Assembly: GCA_036946625.1 (NCBI GenBank)
Contig: JAQIIU010000003.1
Span: forward strand, 1,811,001-1,875,000
Direction of reading: 5' to 3'
Length of the DNA stretch: 64,000 bases
Source of the DNA: Methylorubrum populi
GTDB lineage: Bacteria; Pseudomonadota; Alphaproteobacteria; Rhizobiales; Beijerinckiaceae
Both the position numbers and the translations under genes were made by a program. The notes beneath the pieces were generated by a model. It had not been told where the DNA came from. It saw only the letters and a list, made by a program, of their open reading frames with translations, and searched no databases. This document shows positions 1 to 8,638 of the stretch, piece after piece. Numbering within the stretch: position 1 is the first letter of the stretch; every line of letters starts with the position of its first letter.

Positions 1-395
1 CCCGTCTCCCCCTCGTAATTCCTGGGCGATGTCAGGCGACGGCCGCAAGCCCTTGATCTGACTCGATCTCTGCCGGGCGGGGCTATGCGAATAGCCCGTT
101 CCGGGTCACCGTACATGCGAATTCGCGAATTCGGCGACCGCCGCCGACGGGGGAACCCATGATGTAGCCGTGTCCAGAAACGGAGCGAGGCGCCCCGGGA
201 GGCAACCCGAAGCGCCTCTGTATCCGTAGGCCGCCCCCAACCTCACGAGCTTGGGCGGCCTCCTTCACCAGACGAGCAAGAACGAATCCCTGCGTCGAGC
301 GGGCTGATCCTGCACGCGTACCTCACGGCACGCAAGCGGTCCCGATCAACCTCAGCCGCTCGACGCCGGGTTCGCCACAGGAAGGCTAACCGAAC
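1..395. other. Left flank of the Tn7-like operon, no gene recognised
   Basis: I see no convincing coding sequence here; the only ORFs are short or antisense to tnsA. The stretch should hold the tnsA promoter and possibly the left transposon end with TnsB-binding repeats, but I could not recognise a terminal TGT or repeated 20-mers. The one clear structure is a 16-bp palindrome at 118-133. Confidence 0.4.
118..133. repeat. 16-bp perfect palindrome made of two 8-bp palindromes
   Basis: CGAATTCG occurs twice in direct succession, so the 16 bp are both a tandem repeat and a perfect palindrome. It lies about 260 bp upstream of tnsA. It could be an operator or part of a transposon end; nothing else in the sequence decides this. 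Confidence 0.6.
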
Positions 396-1112
396 GTGTC
401 GACCCCTCCCGCAACCTTCGCATCGGACGAGCCGGCCCACCGCTGGCGCGCACCGTCGCGCTCGGTCGCGACGCGGCGGCCCGACGAGAGCCCCCGGTGG
501 TCGGGCCGTCCGATCCTCGTCGAGCCCAACGACAATCGCGAGCTCATCGGGGAGAGCGACCTGGAGGCCAAGGCCGCCCTGATCCTGCTCGCCAGGCCCG
601 ACTGCGCCCGGCTGTTCGAGCAGCCCGCCCCGGTGCCCTACCGGGACCTCGAAGGGATCATGCGCAGGCACACCTTCGACCTGCTCCTGGTGCTGAAGTC
701 CGGCCGCAGGATCGCAGTCGCCGTCAAGCCGAAGGCCATCGCGGAGAAGCACGGCCTCAAGGCGCTCGTCACCCTGATTGCACGGCAGATGGACCCCGCC
801 TTCGCGAACGGGGCGCTGCTCATGACCGACGCGATGATGCCCCGCGAGGATGTGCAGAACGGCGGTTTGATTCACGATGCCCGCCGCCTGCCAGACCCGG
901 AACTCGACGCGCGGGTCCGTGCGGTGGCGGAGGGTCTGAACGGCGCCTCGACCATCGCCTGCATCGTCAGGGCCGCGGGCCTCGAAGGTCACGACCAGGG
1001 CTTCTACACGGTGGCCCGTGCCATCGGCGACGGCATCCTCGTGCCGACCCGGAGCGGGCTGATCGACCCCGAGATGACGGTCCGCCGGGCCGTGCATGGG
1101 GGGCCGCCGTGA
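396..1112 (+). CDS. tnsA: TnsA-like transposon endonuclease
   Basis: Predicted 238-aa protein related to TnsA, the nuclease of Tn7-like transposons that cuts the 5' ends of the element while TnsB cuts the 3' ends. A restriction-endonuclease-like core is visible: E57 in LEAKA, D95 in RRHTFDLLLV and K111 in VAVKPK, matching the E-D-(Q/E)xK pattern. The residue two before the lysine is Ala (A109) where Tn7 TnsA has Gln, which is a common family variation but worth noting. The stop overlaps the GTG of tnsB (GTGA), so the two are translationally coupled. Assignment rests on these motifs plus the tnsB-tnsC-tniQ context. Confidence 0.78.
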   Translation: MSTPPATFASDEPAHRWRAPSRSVATRRPDESPRWSGRPILVEPNDNRELIGESDLEAKAALILLARPDCARLFEQPAPVPYRDLEGIMRRHTFDLLLVLKSGRRIAVAVKPKAIAEKHGLKALVTLIARQMDPAFANGALLMTDAMMPREDVQNGGLIHDARRLPDPELDARVRAVAEGLNGASTIACIVRAAGLEGHDQGFYTVARAIGDGILVPTRSGLIDPEMTVRRAVHGGPP

Positions 1113-3289
1113 GCAGGCCAGACCGTCACCACGACCGCATCGCCTACGGCGAGCACGACCGCATCCGCATCGGCAAGGTGGCCTACACCTGCGTCGAGAC
1201 GAACGAGGACGGCTACCGGTTCAGGAGGGTCGACGATCCCGACTGGTTCGAGGGGTTCACTTTCGCCGAGATGGCGGTGCACGAGAGGTCGCGCGAGTAC
1301 CGCTACGACAGGGAGTGGTTCAAGGAGGGCAAGGTCCGTGCGCGCCAGCGCAGCGGCGTGGCGAACTTCGCCGAGATCCCCGAGCGCGAGCGGCCGAAGG
1401 TCCTGTGGAAGAACGCGTACGTCGAGCGCTTCACGGCCATGGTGCTGCGAGGCGAGGCGGACCGCTCAAATGACGGCATGACCGCTGCCATCGAGAAGAT
1501 CGCGGTGGAGGTGAACGCGCTCGAATGCGCCAAGATCGTCCGCCGCACGGACGAGAAGCGCGCCAAGGGCAAGCCCGTCCCACTAAAGAAGGACGGCACC
1601 CCGCGCGCGATCCGTTCGGGAACCGAGATCGGATCCCGCAAGAAGCCGACTTACCGGACACTGCAGCGCTGGCTGCGCATCATGGAGGAGTGCGACTGGG
1701 CCCCCGAAGCGCTGCGCGACAACTACCGCCACTGCGGCGACCGCACGCCCAAGCTTGAGCCCGAGGCCCACGACCTGATGGTCGAGAAGGCCAACAAGTA
1801 CGCCACCCAGGCGCGCCCACCCCGTGCCTTGCTCTACGACGAACTCGACGAAGCCTTGAGGGCCCGCAACAAGGAGTTGGCCAAGGTCGGCCTGCCCCCG
1901 CTCAGGTTGCCGAGCCGGCGCCGGTTCTACGCCGAGATCAAGTCGCTCGACGCCTTCTGGGTCTACTCGCGGCGGCACACCCTCGCGGCCGCCTGCCGCA
2001 AGTTCGCGGCCGTCGAGGACGGGCCCGCCGTGACACGGATCGGCGAGCGCATCGAGATGGACGAGTGGCAGGTCTCCCTGCAGACGCTGCTGGTCAAGGC
2101 CAGGGTCTGGAAGGATCTCGATCCCCAGACCCGGAAGGCCGTGGGGCGCGCCCGCTGGTGGCTCTACGTCGCCATCGACCGGGCGAGCCGCTGCGTGCTT
2201 GGCATGCGCCTGGTCGAGAAGCCGAAGGCATCCGAGGCCGTCGCGACCATCCGCATGATCATCTCCGACAAGTCGACGCTGTCTGACGGGTCCGGGGCGC
2301 TGACCGAGTGGTCGATGTCGACCGGCATTGGGAAGATCGTCACAGACTGGGGCTCGGCCTTCCTCGCCGAGGAGACCCGCACCGTGGTGCGGGCCATGGG
2401 CGGCACCTTCTTCCACCCGCCTGCCGGGAAGGCCGGGTTGCGCGGAACCATCGAACGCATGTTCTCGACCATCGAGAAGAGGGTCATGGGCCACTTCACG
2501 GGCCGCACCTTCTCGAACGTCGTCCAGAAGGGCGACTACAAGGCCGATAAGAACGCGAGCGTGCCGCTCGACGTGCTCGCCCGCGCACTCGTCCGCCACG
2601 TCGTCGACGACTATCACAACCGGCCGCACCCGGGCCTGGGCGGGGAGACCCCGCGCAACGCCTTCCTCCGCCTGCGCCGGACCACCGGCCGCATCCCGGT
2701 CCCGGACCCCCACACCCAGCGCGCGATCTTCGGCATCGAGGGTACCTGCACAATCGACAACTCGGGCGTCACGATCCTGGGGCTCAGGTACCAGAATCAG
2801 GAACTCTACGACTGGTTCACCCACAAGGGCATCCACGACGTGCCCTTCCGGCTCGACCCGGAGGACGTCGGCTACGCCTCGGTCCAGCTCGGGGATGAGT
2901 GGTTGACCGTCCCCTGCCGCAAGCCGGAGCTCAGGGGTGTGCCGTTCCGGGTCTGGCGTGAGGCGTCCGCCGACCTCAAGGCTCGCCATGCCAGGGACGC
3001 CGAGCTGTCGAGGCCGGTCGTGCTCGCCTCCGTTCGCGCCTTCGCGGAACTCGCCGAGGAATGCCGCCGCGAGGCCGGCATCATGGAGGAGCTCGACACG
3101 CCGGATTCCCTCCGCCGGGCGCGCGAGGCCCTGGGCTACGGCTTCGCCCTGCCGGAATGGGACGAGGTGGATACCGGCGACCAGGGCGGCGATCTCCTCG
3201 ACGCCGTCATCCCAGCGACGGGCGGCGAGCAGGACGATGCCGCGGCGCATCCGGCCGCGACCGAGACCCCGCCGGCACCCCCGACGTGA
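1109..3289 (+). CDS. tnsB: TnsB-like DDE transposase
   Basis: Predicted 726-aa integrase/Mu-type transposase. The catalytic triad is clear: D318 (IEMDEW), D413 (VTDWGSAF) and E449 (GTIERMF), with 35 residues between the last two, the classic D-35-E spacing of rve-fold enzymes. The C-terminal third fits a Mu-transposase C-terminal domain that contacts TnsC. The GTG at 1109 was chosen because it overlaps the tnsA stop by 4 nt and because the in-frame extension upstream is a shadow of tnsA. In Tn7-like elements this protein binds the ends and joins them to target DNA. Confidence 0.85.
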   Translation: MSRPDRHHDRIAYGEHDRIRIGKVAYTCVETNEDGYRFRRVDDPDWFEGFTFAEMAVHERSREYRYDREWFKEGKVRARQRSGVANFAEIPERERPKVLWKNAYVERFTAMVLRGEADRSNDGMTAAIEKIAVEVNALECAKIVRRTDEKRAKGKPVPLKKDGTPRAIRSGTEIGSRKKPTYRTLQRWLRIMEECDWAPEALRDNYRHCGDRTPKLEPEAHDLMVEKANKYATQARPPRALLYDELDEALRARNKELAKVGLPPLRLPSRRRFYAEIKSLDAFWVYSRRHTLAAACRKFAAVEDGPAVTRIGERIEMDEWQVSLQTLLVKARVWKDLDPQTRKAVGRARWWLYVAIDRASRCVLGMRLVEKPKASEAVATIRMIISDKSTLSDGSGALTEWSMSTGIGKIVTDWGSAFLAEETRTVVRAMGGTFFHPPAGKAGLRGTIERMFSTIEKRVMGHFTGRTFSNVVQKGDYKADKNASVPLDVLARALVRHVVDDYHNRPHPGLGGETPRNAFLRLRRTTGRIPVPDPHTQRAIFGIEGTCTIDNSGVTILGLRYQNQELYDWFTHKGIHDVPFRLDPEDVGYASVQLGDEWLTVPCRKPELRGVPFRVWREASADLKARHARDAELSRPVVLASVRAFAELAEECRREAGIMEELDTPDSLRRAREALGYGFALPEWDEVDTGDQGGDLLDAVIPATGGEQDDAAAHPAATETPPAPPT

Positions 3290-3318
3290 CGTATGGGCAG
3301 CCGAAGCGAGGACGGGCG

Positions 3319-4425
3319 ATGAGCGGGTTCGGCGATACGGGCACGGACGTCCTTCAGGAACTGCTCGCTGCGATGTCTCCGGACGAGCGCGAGGCCCTCG
3401 ATGTCATGGAACGGGTGAGGTCGCGCATCCTTAGGACGCCCGATCGGGACGATGAGACCTCCGCTGCCTTCAGGAAGCTCTACGCCGATCTGGTGACCCG
3501 CATCGACCCCACCCGCCCGCTCGGGCCCGGCAACCGCAGCGAGACGAGGGCCCTGGTGCTGGTCGGCAGGACCGGGGCGGGGAAAAGCTCGATGCTGTCT
3601 CGGATCATATCGGACCATCCCGCCTTCCCTGGATTCGGCATTCCCGGCTCCGGCTGCAGGGCGGTGTCGGTGCAGACGCCTTCGCCGTGCAACCCGAAGG
3701 CGCTCGGCCTGGAGATCCTGCGGGTGCTCGGCTTCCCTATGGCGGCAGAGCGGCCCGTGCCGGCGGTTTGGGGACGCGTCCGTGACCGCCTCGAATTCCT
3801 CGGCAAGGTGGTCCTGCACCTCGACGAGATACACAACGTCCTGGAGACGGCGAACAAGCGTGAGCTGACCCAGATCCGGACCCTCCTGAAGGCGTTCATG
3901 ATCTCGCCGAACTGGCCGGTGGTGCTGGTCCTGTCCGGGCTTCCGGAGGTGATCCCGTTCTTCGCGGGACTCAACGAGCCCGAGGAGGACGGCAGAACGA
4001 ACGCCGACACCAAGGGGGAGGTCCGCCGCCGGGCCGTGTTCGTGAACCTGCGCTCGCTCCGGGAGCGCCACGACCCCTCGATGATCGCCGCCGCCGTCAC
4101 CGACATGGCCGAGGTGGCCGGGATGGGCGTCCCGGATGACATCGGCACGAAGCTCGCCCCACGGCTGATCCACGCGGCCCTGTACGAGCTCGGCACCACG
4201 ATGCAGATCGCGCACGAGGCCATCGGCTTGGCCTTCCACTCCAGGCCGCGGGCGACAGTGCTCGGCATGAAGCACTTCAAGCTGGCCTACAGGGCCCGCA
4301 CCGGTTGCTTGGACACGGCGAACCCGTTCGTCGTGGTGAATTGGCGTAAGGTCGACTGCACGCGCGTCCTGGCCAAGGAGGCGGAAAGCACCCCTGTTGC
4401 CAAGCCAGCGAGAGAGCGTCGATGA
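3319..4425 (+). CDS. tnsC: TnsC/TniB-like AAA+ transposition ATPase
   Basis: Predicted 368-aa AAA+ ATPase. Walker A is GRTGAGKSS at residues 83-91 and Walker B is VVLHLDEIHN near 164-173. The family forms filaments on target DNA and links the target selector (TniQ/TnsD) to the TnsA/TnsB transposase. The ATG at 3319 follows AGCGAGGACGGGCG, a usable ribosome binding site, 29 nt after tnsB. The stop overlaps the next ATG (ATGA), so tniQ is coupled. Confidence 0.83.
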   Translation: MSGFGDTGTDVLQELLAAMSPDEREALDVMERVRSRILRTPDRDDETSAAFRKLYADLVTRIDPTRPLGPGNRSETRALVLVGRTGAGKSSMLSRIISDHPAFPGFGIPGSGCRAVSVQTPSPCNPKALGLEILRVLGFPMAAERPVPAVWGRVRDRLEFLGKVVLHLDEIHNVLETANKRELTQIRTLLKAFMISPNWPVVLVLSGLPEVIPFFAGLNEPEEDGRTNADTKGEVRRRAVFVNLRSLRERHDPSMIAAAVTDMAEVAGMGVPDDIGTKLAPRLIHAALYELGTTMQIAHEAIGLAFHSRPRATVLGMKHFKLAYRARTGCLDTANPFVVVNWRKVDCTRVLAKEAESTPVAKPARERR

Positions 4426-6071
4426 GGCTCGATCCGGGCTTTCCGCACACCCCTGGCGAGACACCGGAAAGCTTCGTCTCGCGGCTCGCCAGGATCAACG
4501 GCCTGCCGAGCGGCAGGGAGCTCTGCAGGGATCTCGGGATCGGGTACGGCGGCCTCATGCGTGGTGACATCGAGGCCGTCACGCGTCTCTGCGAGCTTAC
4601 GGGCAGCCAAGTCGACACGCTGCTCCACGAGACCCGGCGCCGTGTCGGGAAGCGCTACGATGTTCGCGGACAGGCGATGGCGGTGACGAGCTTCCTGGGA
4701 GCAAGCGTCCGGATCTGCCCGGAATGCCTCGCCGAGGACGCGGGCGCCTCGAAGCTCCCTGCGTCCGTGGCCGCCTACGGGCGCACGTCCTGGACCGTCA
4801 CGCACGTCCGGACCTGCCACCGCCATGGGACCGTGCTCGTCGACCTTCCGGCGATGCCCAAGCTGACCGCCCAGGACTTCGCGTCGGTCGTGGCGCCTTG
4901 GCTCGGCCGGGACCCCGACGAGGTCGGGCAGCGACGCAGGTCGCCCTCGCGATTCGAGACGTACCTCCTGGACCGCCTGGATGGCCACCGGCCCGGCAAC
5001 TGGCTCGACGGCTTTCCGTTCTACGCGGCCGCCAGGGTGTGCGAGATGCTTGGCGCCGCAATGGTCTTCGGGCCCAGGCCGGGCCGCATCGGCCTCACGG
5101 CAGACGATTGGGCGCGCGCGGGAGAGGCGGGCTACGAGGTCGTCTCCGAGGGCCCCACGGCGGTCTCCGACGTGTTCAGGGGGCTCCTCGACGGCTTCGC
5201 CGGGAACCGCGCGACCCCGGTCGGGCCTGCCGGCTGGTTCGGGGACACCTACGTCTGGCTGAACCACCGCAGTCTCGATCCCGCATATGGCCCGTTCCGG
5301 GACCTTCTCGTCCGCTGCGTCGCCGACCACGCGCCGTTCAACCCGAACGAGCGTGTCTTCGGGAAGCCGCTGCCCTATCGAAAGGTCCACTCAATCCGGT
5401 CGGCATCCCGGGAGACCGGCATCAGCGTCAGGCGCCTCAGGAAGGCCCTCGACCGCGCGGGGCACCTCCCTCCAGGACATGAAGTCCTGCCCTGGCACGT
5501 GGTGACCTTCGACGCGACCGCCGCCGCCCCGCTCCTCCGCCGGCTGGCCGAGGCAATGCCGATGTCGCTGGTGGCCGAAGAACTTGGCGTCTCGGCACCG
5601 CAGGTCAGGCAGCTCGAGCGCGCATCTGTGTTTTGGCTCCGGTCCGCGAACTCCCACAGCCAGTTATTGGGCGAGCGCCTCGAGCGCGCATCTGTGTTTT
5701 GGCTCCGGTCCGCGAACTCCCATACGGGCCCGCGACGTTTGAACGGTCGCATCAGAGGCCGGACAGATGTCAGCACCCGACTACGCGCCGCAATGCCATC
5801 CCAAAATCCCTCTTGCGTTTGCCGGGGCGTCCACAGATGGCCCGCATCGTCTGGGCCCTCATGGCGAGAGGCGGTCACTACAAGGCTCCGGTCGTGGCGG
5901 CGTAGCCGTCCGCGGCAGGAGGTCGTCGAGAACGTAGGACGGTCGAAGGAAGGTATGGCGCAACGGTCGACGAGACGGGATCGGACAGCCAGTTATTGGG
6001 CGAGCGCCTCGAGCGCGCATCTGTGTTTTGGCTCCGGTCCGCGAACTCCCATACGGGCCCGCGACGTTTGA
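4422..6071 (+). CDS. tniQ: TniQ/TnsD-family target selector, C-terminus replaced by repeat sequence
   Basis: The first ~397 residues look like a TniQ protein: an N-terminal TniQ domain with a zinc-binding pattern CPEC (near residue 99) and TCHRH (near 131), then a winged-helix-like C-terminal part. TniQ/TnsD proteins choose the insertion site and recruit TnsC. At about 5613 the reading frame runs into foreign sequence (LERASVFWLRSANSH) that belongs to the 329-bp repeat, and it ends by chance at 6071, giving 549 aa. The natural C-terminus is therefore lost and the protein is probably inactive or altered. ATG 4422 overlaps the tnsC stop. Confidence 0.7.
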   Translation: MRLDPGFPHTPGETPESFVSRLARINGLPSGRELCRDLGIGYGGLMRGDIEAVTRLCELTGSQVDTLLHETRRRVGKRYDVRGQAMAVTSFLGASVRICPECLAEDAGASKLPASVAAYGRTSWTVTHVRTCHRHGTVLVDLPAMPKLTAQDFASVVAPWLGRDPDEVGQRRRSPSRFETYLLDRLDGHRPGNWLDGFPFYAAARVCEMLGAAMVFGPRPGRIGLTADDWARAGEAGYEVVSEGPTAVSDVFRGLLDGFAGNRATPVGPAGWFGDTYVWLNHRSLDPAYGPFRDLLVRCVADHAPFNPNERVFGKPLPYRKVHSIRSASRETGISVRRLRKALDRAGHLPPGHEVLPWHVVTFDATAAAPLLRRLAEAMPMSLVAEELGVSAPQVRQLERASVFWLRSANSHSQLLGERLERASVFWLRSANSHTGPRRLNGRIRGRTDVSTRLRAAMPSQNPSCVCRGVHRWPASSGPSWREAVTTRLRSWRRSRPRQEVVENVGRSKEGMAQRSTRRDRTASYWASASSAHLCFGSGPRTPIRARDV

Positions 6072-6826
6072 ACGGTCGCATCAGAGGCCGGACAGATGTC
6101 AGCACCCGACTACGCGCCGCAATGCCATCCCAAAATCCCTCTTGCGTTTGCCGGGGCGTCCACAGATGGCCCGCATCGTCTGGGCCCTCATGGCGAGAGG
6201 CGGTCACTACAAGGCTCCGGTCGTGGCGGCGTAGCCGTCCGCGGCAGGAGGTCGTCGAGAACGTAGGACGGTCGAAGGAAGGTATGGCGCAACGGTCGAC
6301 GAGACGGGATCGGACAGCCAGTTATTGGGCGAGCGCCTCGAGCGCGCATCTGTGTTTTGGCTCCGGTCCGCGAACTCCCATACGGGCCCGCGACGTTTGA
6401 ACGGTCGCATCAGAGGCCGGACAGATGTCAGCACCCGACTACGCGCCGCAATGCCATCCCAAAATCCCTCTTGCGTTTGCCGGGGCGTCCACAGATGGCC
6501 CGCATCGTCTGGGCCCTCATGGCGAGAGGCGGTCACTACAAGGCTCCGGTCGTGGCGGCGTAGCCGTCCGCGGCAGGAGGTCGTCGAGAACGTAGGACGG
6601 TCGAAGGAAGGTATGGCGCAACGGTCGACGAGACGGGATCGGACAGCCAGTTATTGGGCGAGCGCCTCGAGCGCGCATCTGTGTTTTGGCTCCGGTCCGC
6701 GAACTCCCATACGGGCCCGCGACGTTTGAACGGTCGCATCAGAGGCCGGACAGATGTCAGCACCCGACTACGCGCCGCAATGCCATCCCAAAATCCCTCT
6801 TGCGTTTGCCGGGGCGTCCACAGATG
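5613..6826. repeat. 329-bp tandem repeat array (about 3.6 copies) inside tniQ
   Basis: Identical units start at 5657, 5986, 6315 and 6644 (period exactly 329 bp); the last stops after 183 bp at 6826. A 44-bp piece of the unit also sits at 5613-5656, where tniQ is interrupted. The copies appear identical by eye, so the amplification is recent, under conversion, or an assembly effect. Each complete unit joins part A (from CTCGAGCG to CACAGATG) to part B, which encodes the end of an IS110-type transposase. Confidence 0.93.
5837..5905 (+). pseudogene. IS110-family transposase C-terminal remnant (repeated at 6166-6234 and 6495-6563)
   Basis: This frame reads MARIVWALMARGGHYKAPV followed by VAA and a TAG stop. 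It matches the usual C-terminal tail of IS110/IS116/IS902 transposases, which ends with a similar ARIxWALLARG...Y.AP motif. Only about 22 codons survive. The remnant is copied in the second and third 329-bp units but is missing from the truncated fourth. The downstream 90 bp would be the right end of the IS. Identification is from motif memory, not a search. Confidence 0.6.
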
Positions 6827-6900
6827 CCCAACCTTCGGCGAAGCGCGGCGGCGTGCCGTTCGTCGTGAGCGTGCGTTCGCGCAGCGAGGCGCAGGTTGGG
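6827..6900. repeat. 74-bp segment bounded by CCCAACCT / AGGTTGGG inverted repeat
   Basis: Immediately after the last partial 329-bp unit, the sequence runs from CCCAACCT (6827-6834) to AGGTTGGG (6893-6900), a perfect 8-bp inverted repeat. It separates the array from the reductase fragment. It could be a short mobile remnant or a hairpin; no coding content was seen. Confidence 0.45.
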
Positions 6901-6963
6901 TCACGCGCCGTCCGAAGCGGTCGATGAGCCCGCAAGTTCCGAGTTTCCCGTCGTGACGGCATC

Positions 6964-7479
6964 TCAGGCCGCCGCGTCCGCGGCAGCCAGCATCTCGCCG
7001 AGCGTGACGAACTTCTCCCGTGGCTTTCCGGCGGCCTGGCCTCGGCTCCGTTCGGCAGCGTCGATCCGGCGCCAGGCGGCATGGTCGAGGGTCTGCCCTT
7101 TCCTCAGTGCGAACCGCGTCAGCAGCACCTCCGCATCCGCGGCAGGCGTCGGCAAGGCCGTAAGACCGGCGAGCACGGCCTCGGCCGTCTCGACGCCGCA
7201 AGCCCGATTCGTCCCGATCGTGCCGCGGGGGCCACGCTTGCTCCAGCCACAGGCGTAGAGGCCCGGTAACGGCGCGGTCCGCCGCCCGATGCTCGAGACG
7301 ACGAGCCCGCAATCGAGCGCGATCGTCCCCTTCGACCCAGGGCGGCCCAGGTGCATGCGCTCCACCCGGTCCTCGCCCGCAAGCGAAACCGGCTCCAGAC
7401 CGAAGCGGATCACACAGCCGCCGCCGCTTGTCCGTGCGGCCGCCTGGCCGATGGTGCCGGATCGATGGACGTGATCCAT
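6964..7479 (-). pseudogene. C-terminal fragment of a ferredoxin/adrenodoxin-type NADP reductase
   Basis: The frame encodes 171 aa, of which the segment YACGWSKRGPRGTIGTN is the signature of FprA/adrenodoxin-reductase-like flavoproteins near their C-terminal NADP/FAD region. The family is normally about 450 aa, so the N-terminal two thirds, including the first GxGxxG FAD motif, are missing. An in-frame stop lies just upstream (7498-7500) and amiE ends at 7520, so there is no room for the rest. I treat it as a truncated pseudogene, possibly cut by transposon-linked deletion. Confidence 0.7.
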
Positions 7480-7519
7480 CCGGCGACGGCTCCGACCTCA
7501 TGGCCGCGCCGTTCCGAGT

Positions 7520-8572
7520 TCAGCGCGGGTCGGGCGGGCCCTCGCCCTTGCCGACGAAGGGGATGCCCTCGATCGGGCATTCCTCGGTGCCGACGCTGGA
7601 ACGGGTGATGGCGCGCACCGCGTCGCGGGTGCCATCGGGATCCTCGATCCAGCGTCGGTAGAAGTCGTAGGGACATTCCGACAGGCCGTGCCGGTTCTCC
7701 TTCGAGTTGATCATGCCCGTGTAGCCGCGGTGCAGCAGCTTGAAGAGGTGGTTCTCCGACTGGCCGTGGGCGCGGAAATCGCGGATCAGGAACTTCGAGA
7801 GCGCCGCGTACTGGATGCCCATCTCCTCCTCGCCGCACTCGCCGAGGGTGCGGCCGTCGAAGCCGATGATCGCCGAGTGGCCGAAACAGGAGTAGACGCC
7901 GTCGAAGCCGGCGGCGTTGGCCACCGCCACGTAGGTGTTGTTGGCGAACGCCATCGCCTTCGAGATGAGCACCTGCTGCTCCTTGGCCGGATACATGTAG
8001 CCCTGGCAGCGGATGATGAGTTCGGCCCCGCGCATGGCGCAGTCGCGCCAGATCTCGGGGTAATTGCCGTCGTCGCAGATGATGAGGCTGATCTTCAGCC
8101 CCTTCGGGCCGTCCGAGACGTAGGTGCGGTCGCCGGGATACCAGCCCTCGATCGGGGTCCAGGGCATGATCTTGCGGTACTTCTGCACGATCTCGCCCTG
8201 GTCGTTCATCAGGATCAGGGTGTTGTAGGGTGCCTTGCGCGGATGCTCCTCGTGGCGCTCGCCGGTGAGCGAGAACACGCCCCAGACCCCTGCCTTCCGG
8301 CAGGCATCGGCGAAGATCTCGGTCTCAGGCCCGGGGATGGACGAGGCTGTCTCGTACATCTCGGCCGCGTCGTACATGATCCCGTGGGTCGAGTATTCGG
8401 GGAAGATCACGAGATCGAGACCGGGAAGACCGGCCTTCATCCCGACGATCATGTCGCCGATCTTCCTGGCGTTCTCGATCACCGCGGCCTTGGTGTGCAG
8501 GCGAGGCATCTTGTAGTTCACGACGGCGACGCCGACGCTGTCCTGGCTCGATGAGATGTCGCCGTGCATCAT
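7520..8572 (-). CDS. amiE: Aliphatic amidase
   Basis: Nitrilase-superfamily amidase of about 350 aa that hydrolyses short aliphatic amides (acetamide, propionamide, formamide) to the acid and ammonia. The N-terminus MHGDISSSQDSVGVAVVNYK and the blocks LICSDDG-like IICDDGNYPEIW, FPEYSTHGIMY and YRKIMPW hold the catalytic Glu-Lys-Cys set and are very close to Pseudomonas AmiE. The start is ambiguous: a GTG at 8584 and tandem ATGs at 8572 and 8569; the ATG fits the family N-terminus best. It is the last gene of the urt-fmd operon, 66 nt after fmdB, which points to amide nitrogen scavenging. Confidence 0.9.
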   Translation of the reverse strand: MMHGDISSSQDSVGVAVVNYKMPRLHTKAAVIENARKIGDMIVGMKAGLPGLDLVIFPEYSTHGIMYDAAEMYETASSIPGPETEIFADACRKAGVWGVFSLTGERHEEHPRKAPYNTLILMNDQGEIVQKYRKIMPWTPIEGWYPGDRTYVSDGPKGLKISLIICDDGNYPEIWRDCAMRGAELIIRCQGYMYPAKEQQVLISKAMAFANNTYVAVANAAGFDGVYSCFGHSAIIGFDGRTLGECGEEEMGIQYAALSKFLIRDFRAHGQSENHLFKLLHRGYTGMINSKENRHGLSECPYDFYRRWIEDPDGTRDAVRAITRSSVGTEECPIEGIPFVGKGEGPPDPR

Positions 8573-8638
8573 GGCGTTTTCCACTCTGGTTCGGGGTGTC
8601 CGGAGGGCGGAGCCCGACAGGCTGTCGGGTGCGTCGGA

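Noticed and set aside
497..1108. N-terminal extension of TnsB
   Set aside because: The frame overlaps tnsA completely and is Arg/Gly-rich shadow; GTG 1109 is coupled to the tnsA stop.
5613..6826. Possible CRISPR array or Cas-linked target RNA
   Set aside because: Units are 329-bp identical tandem copies without spacer variation and no cas genes are present, so a CRISPR-associated transposon is not supported.
6536..7501. 321-aa minus-strand ORF across the array and reductase fragment
   Set aside because: Wrong frame for the reductase motif GWSKRGPRGTIGTN; it is formed by joining repeat and shadow sequence.
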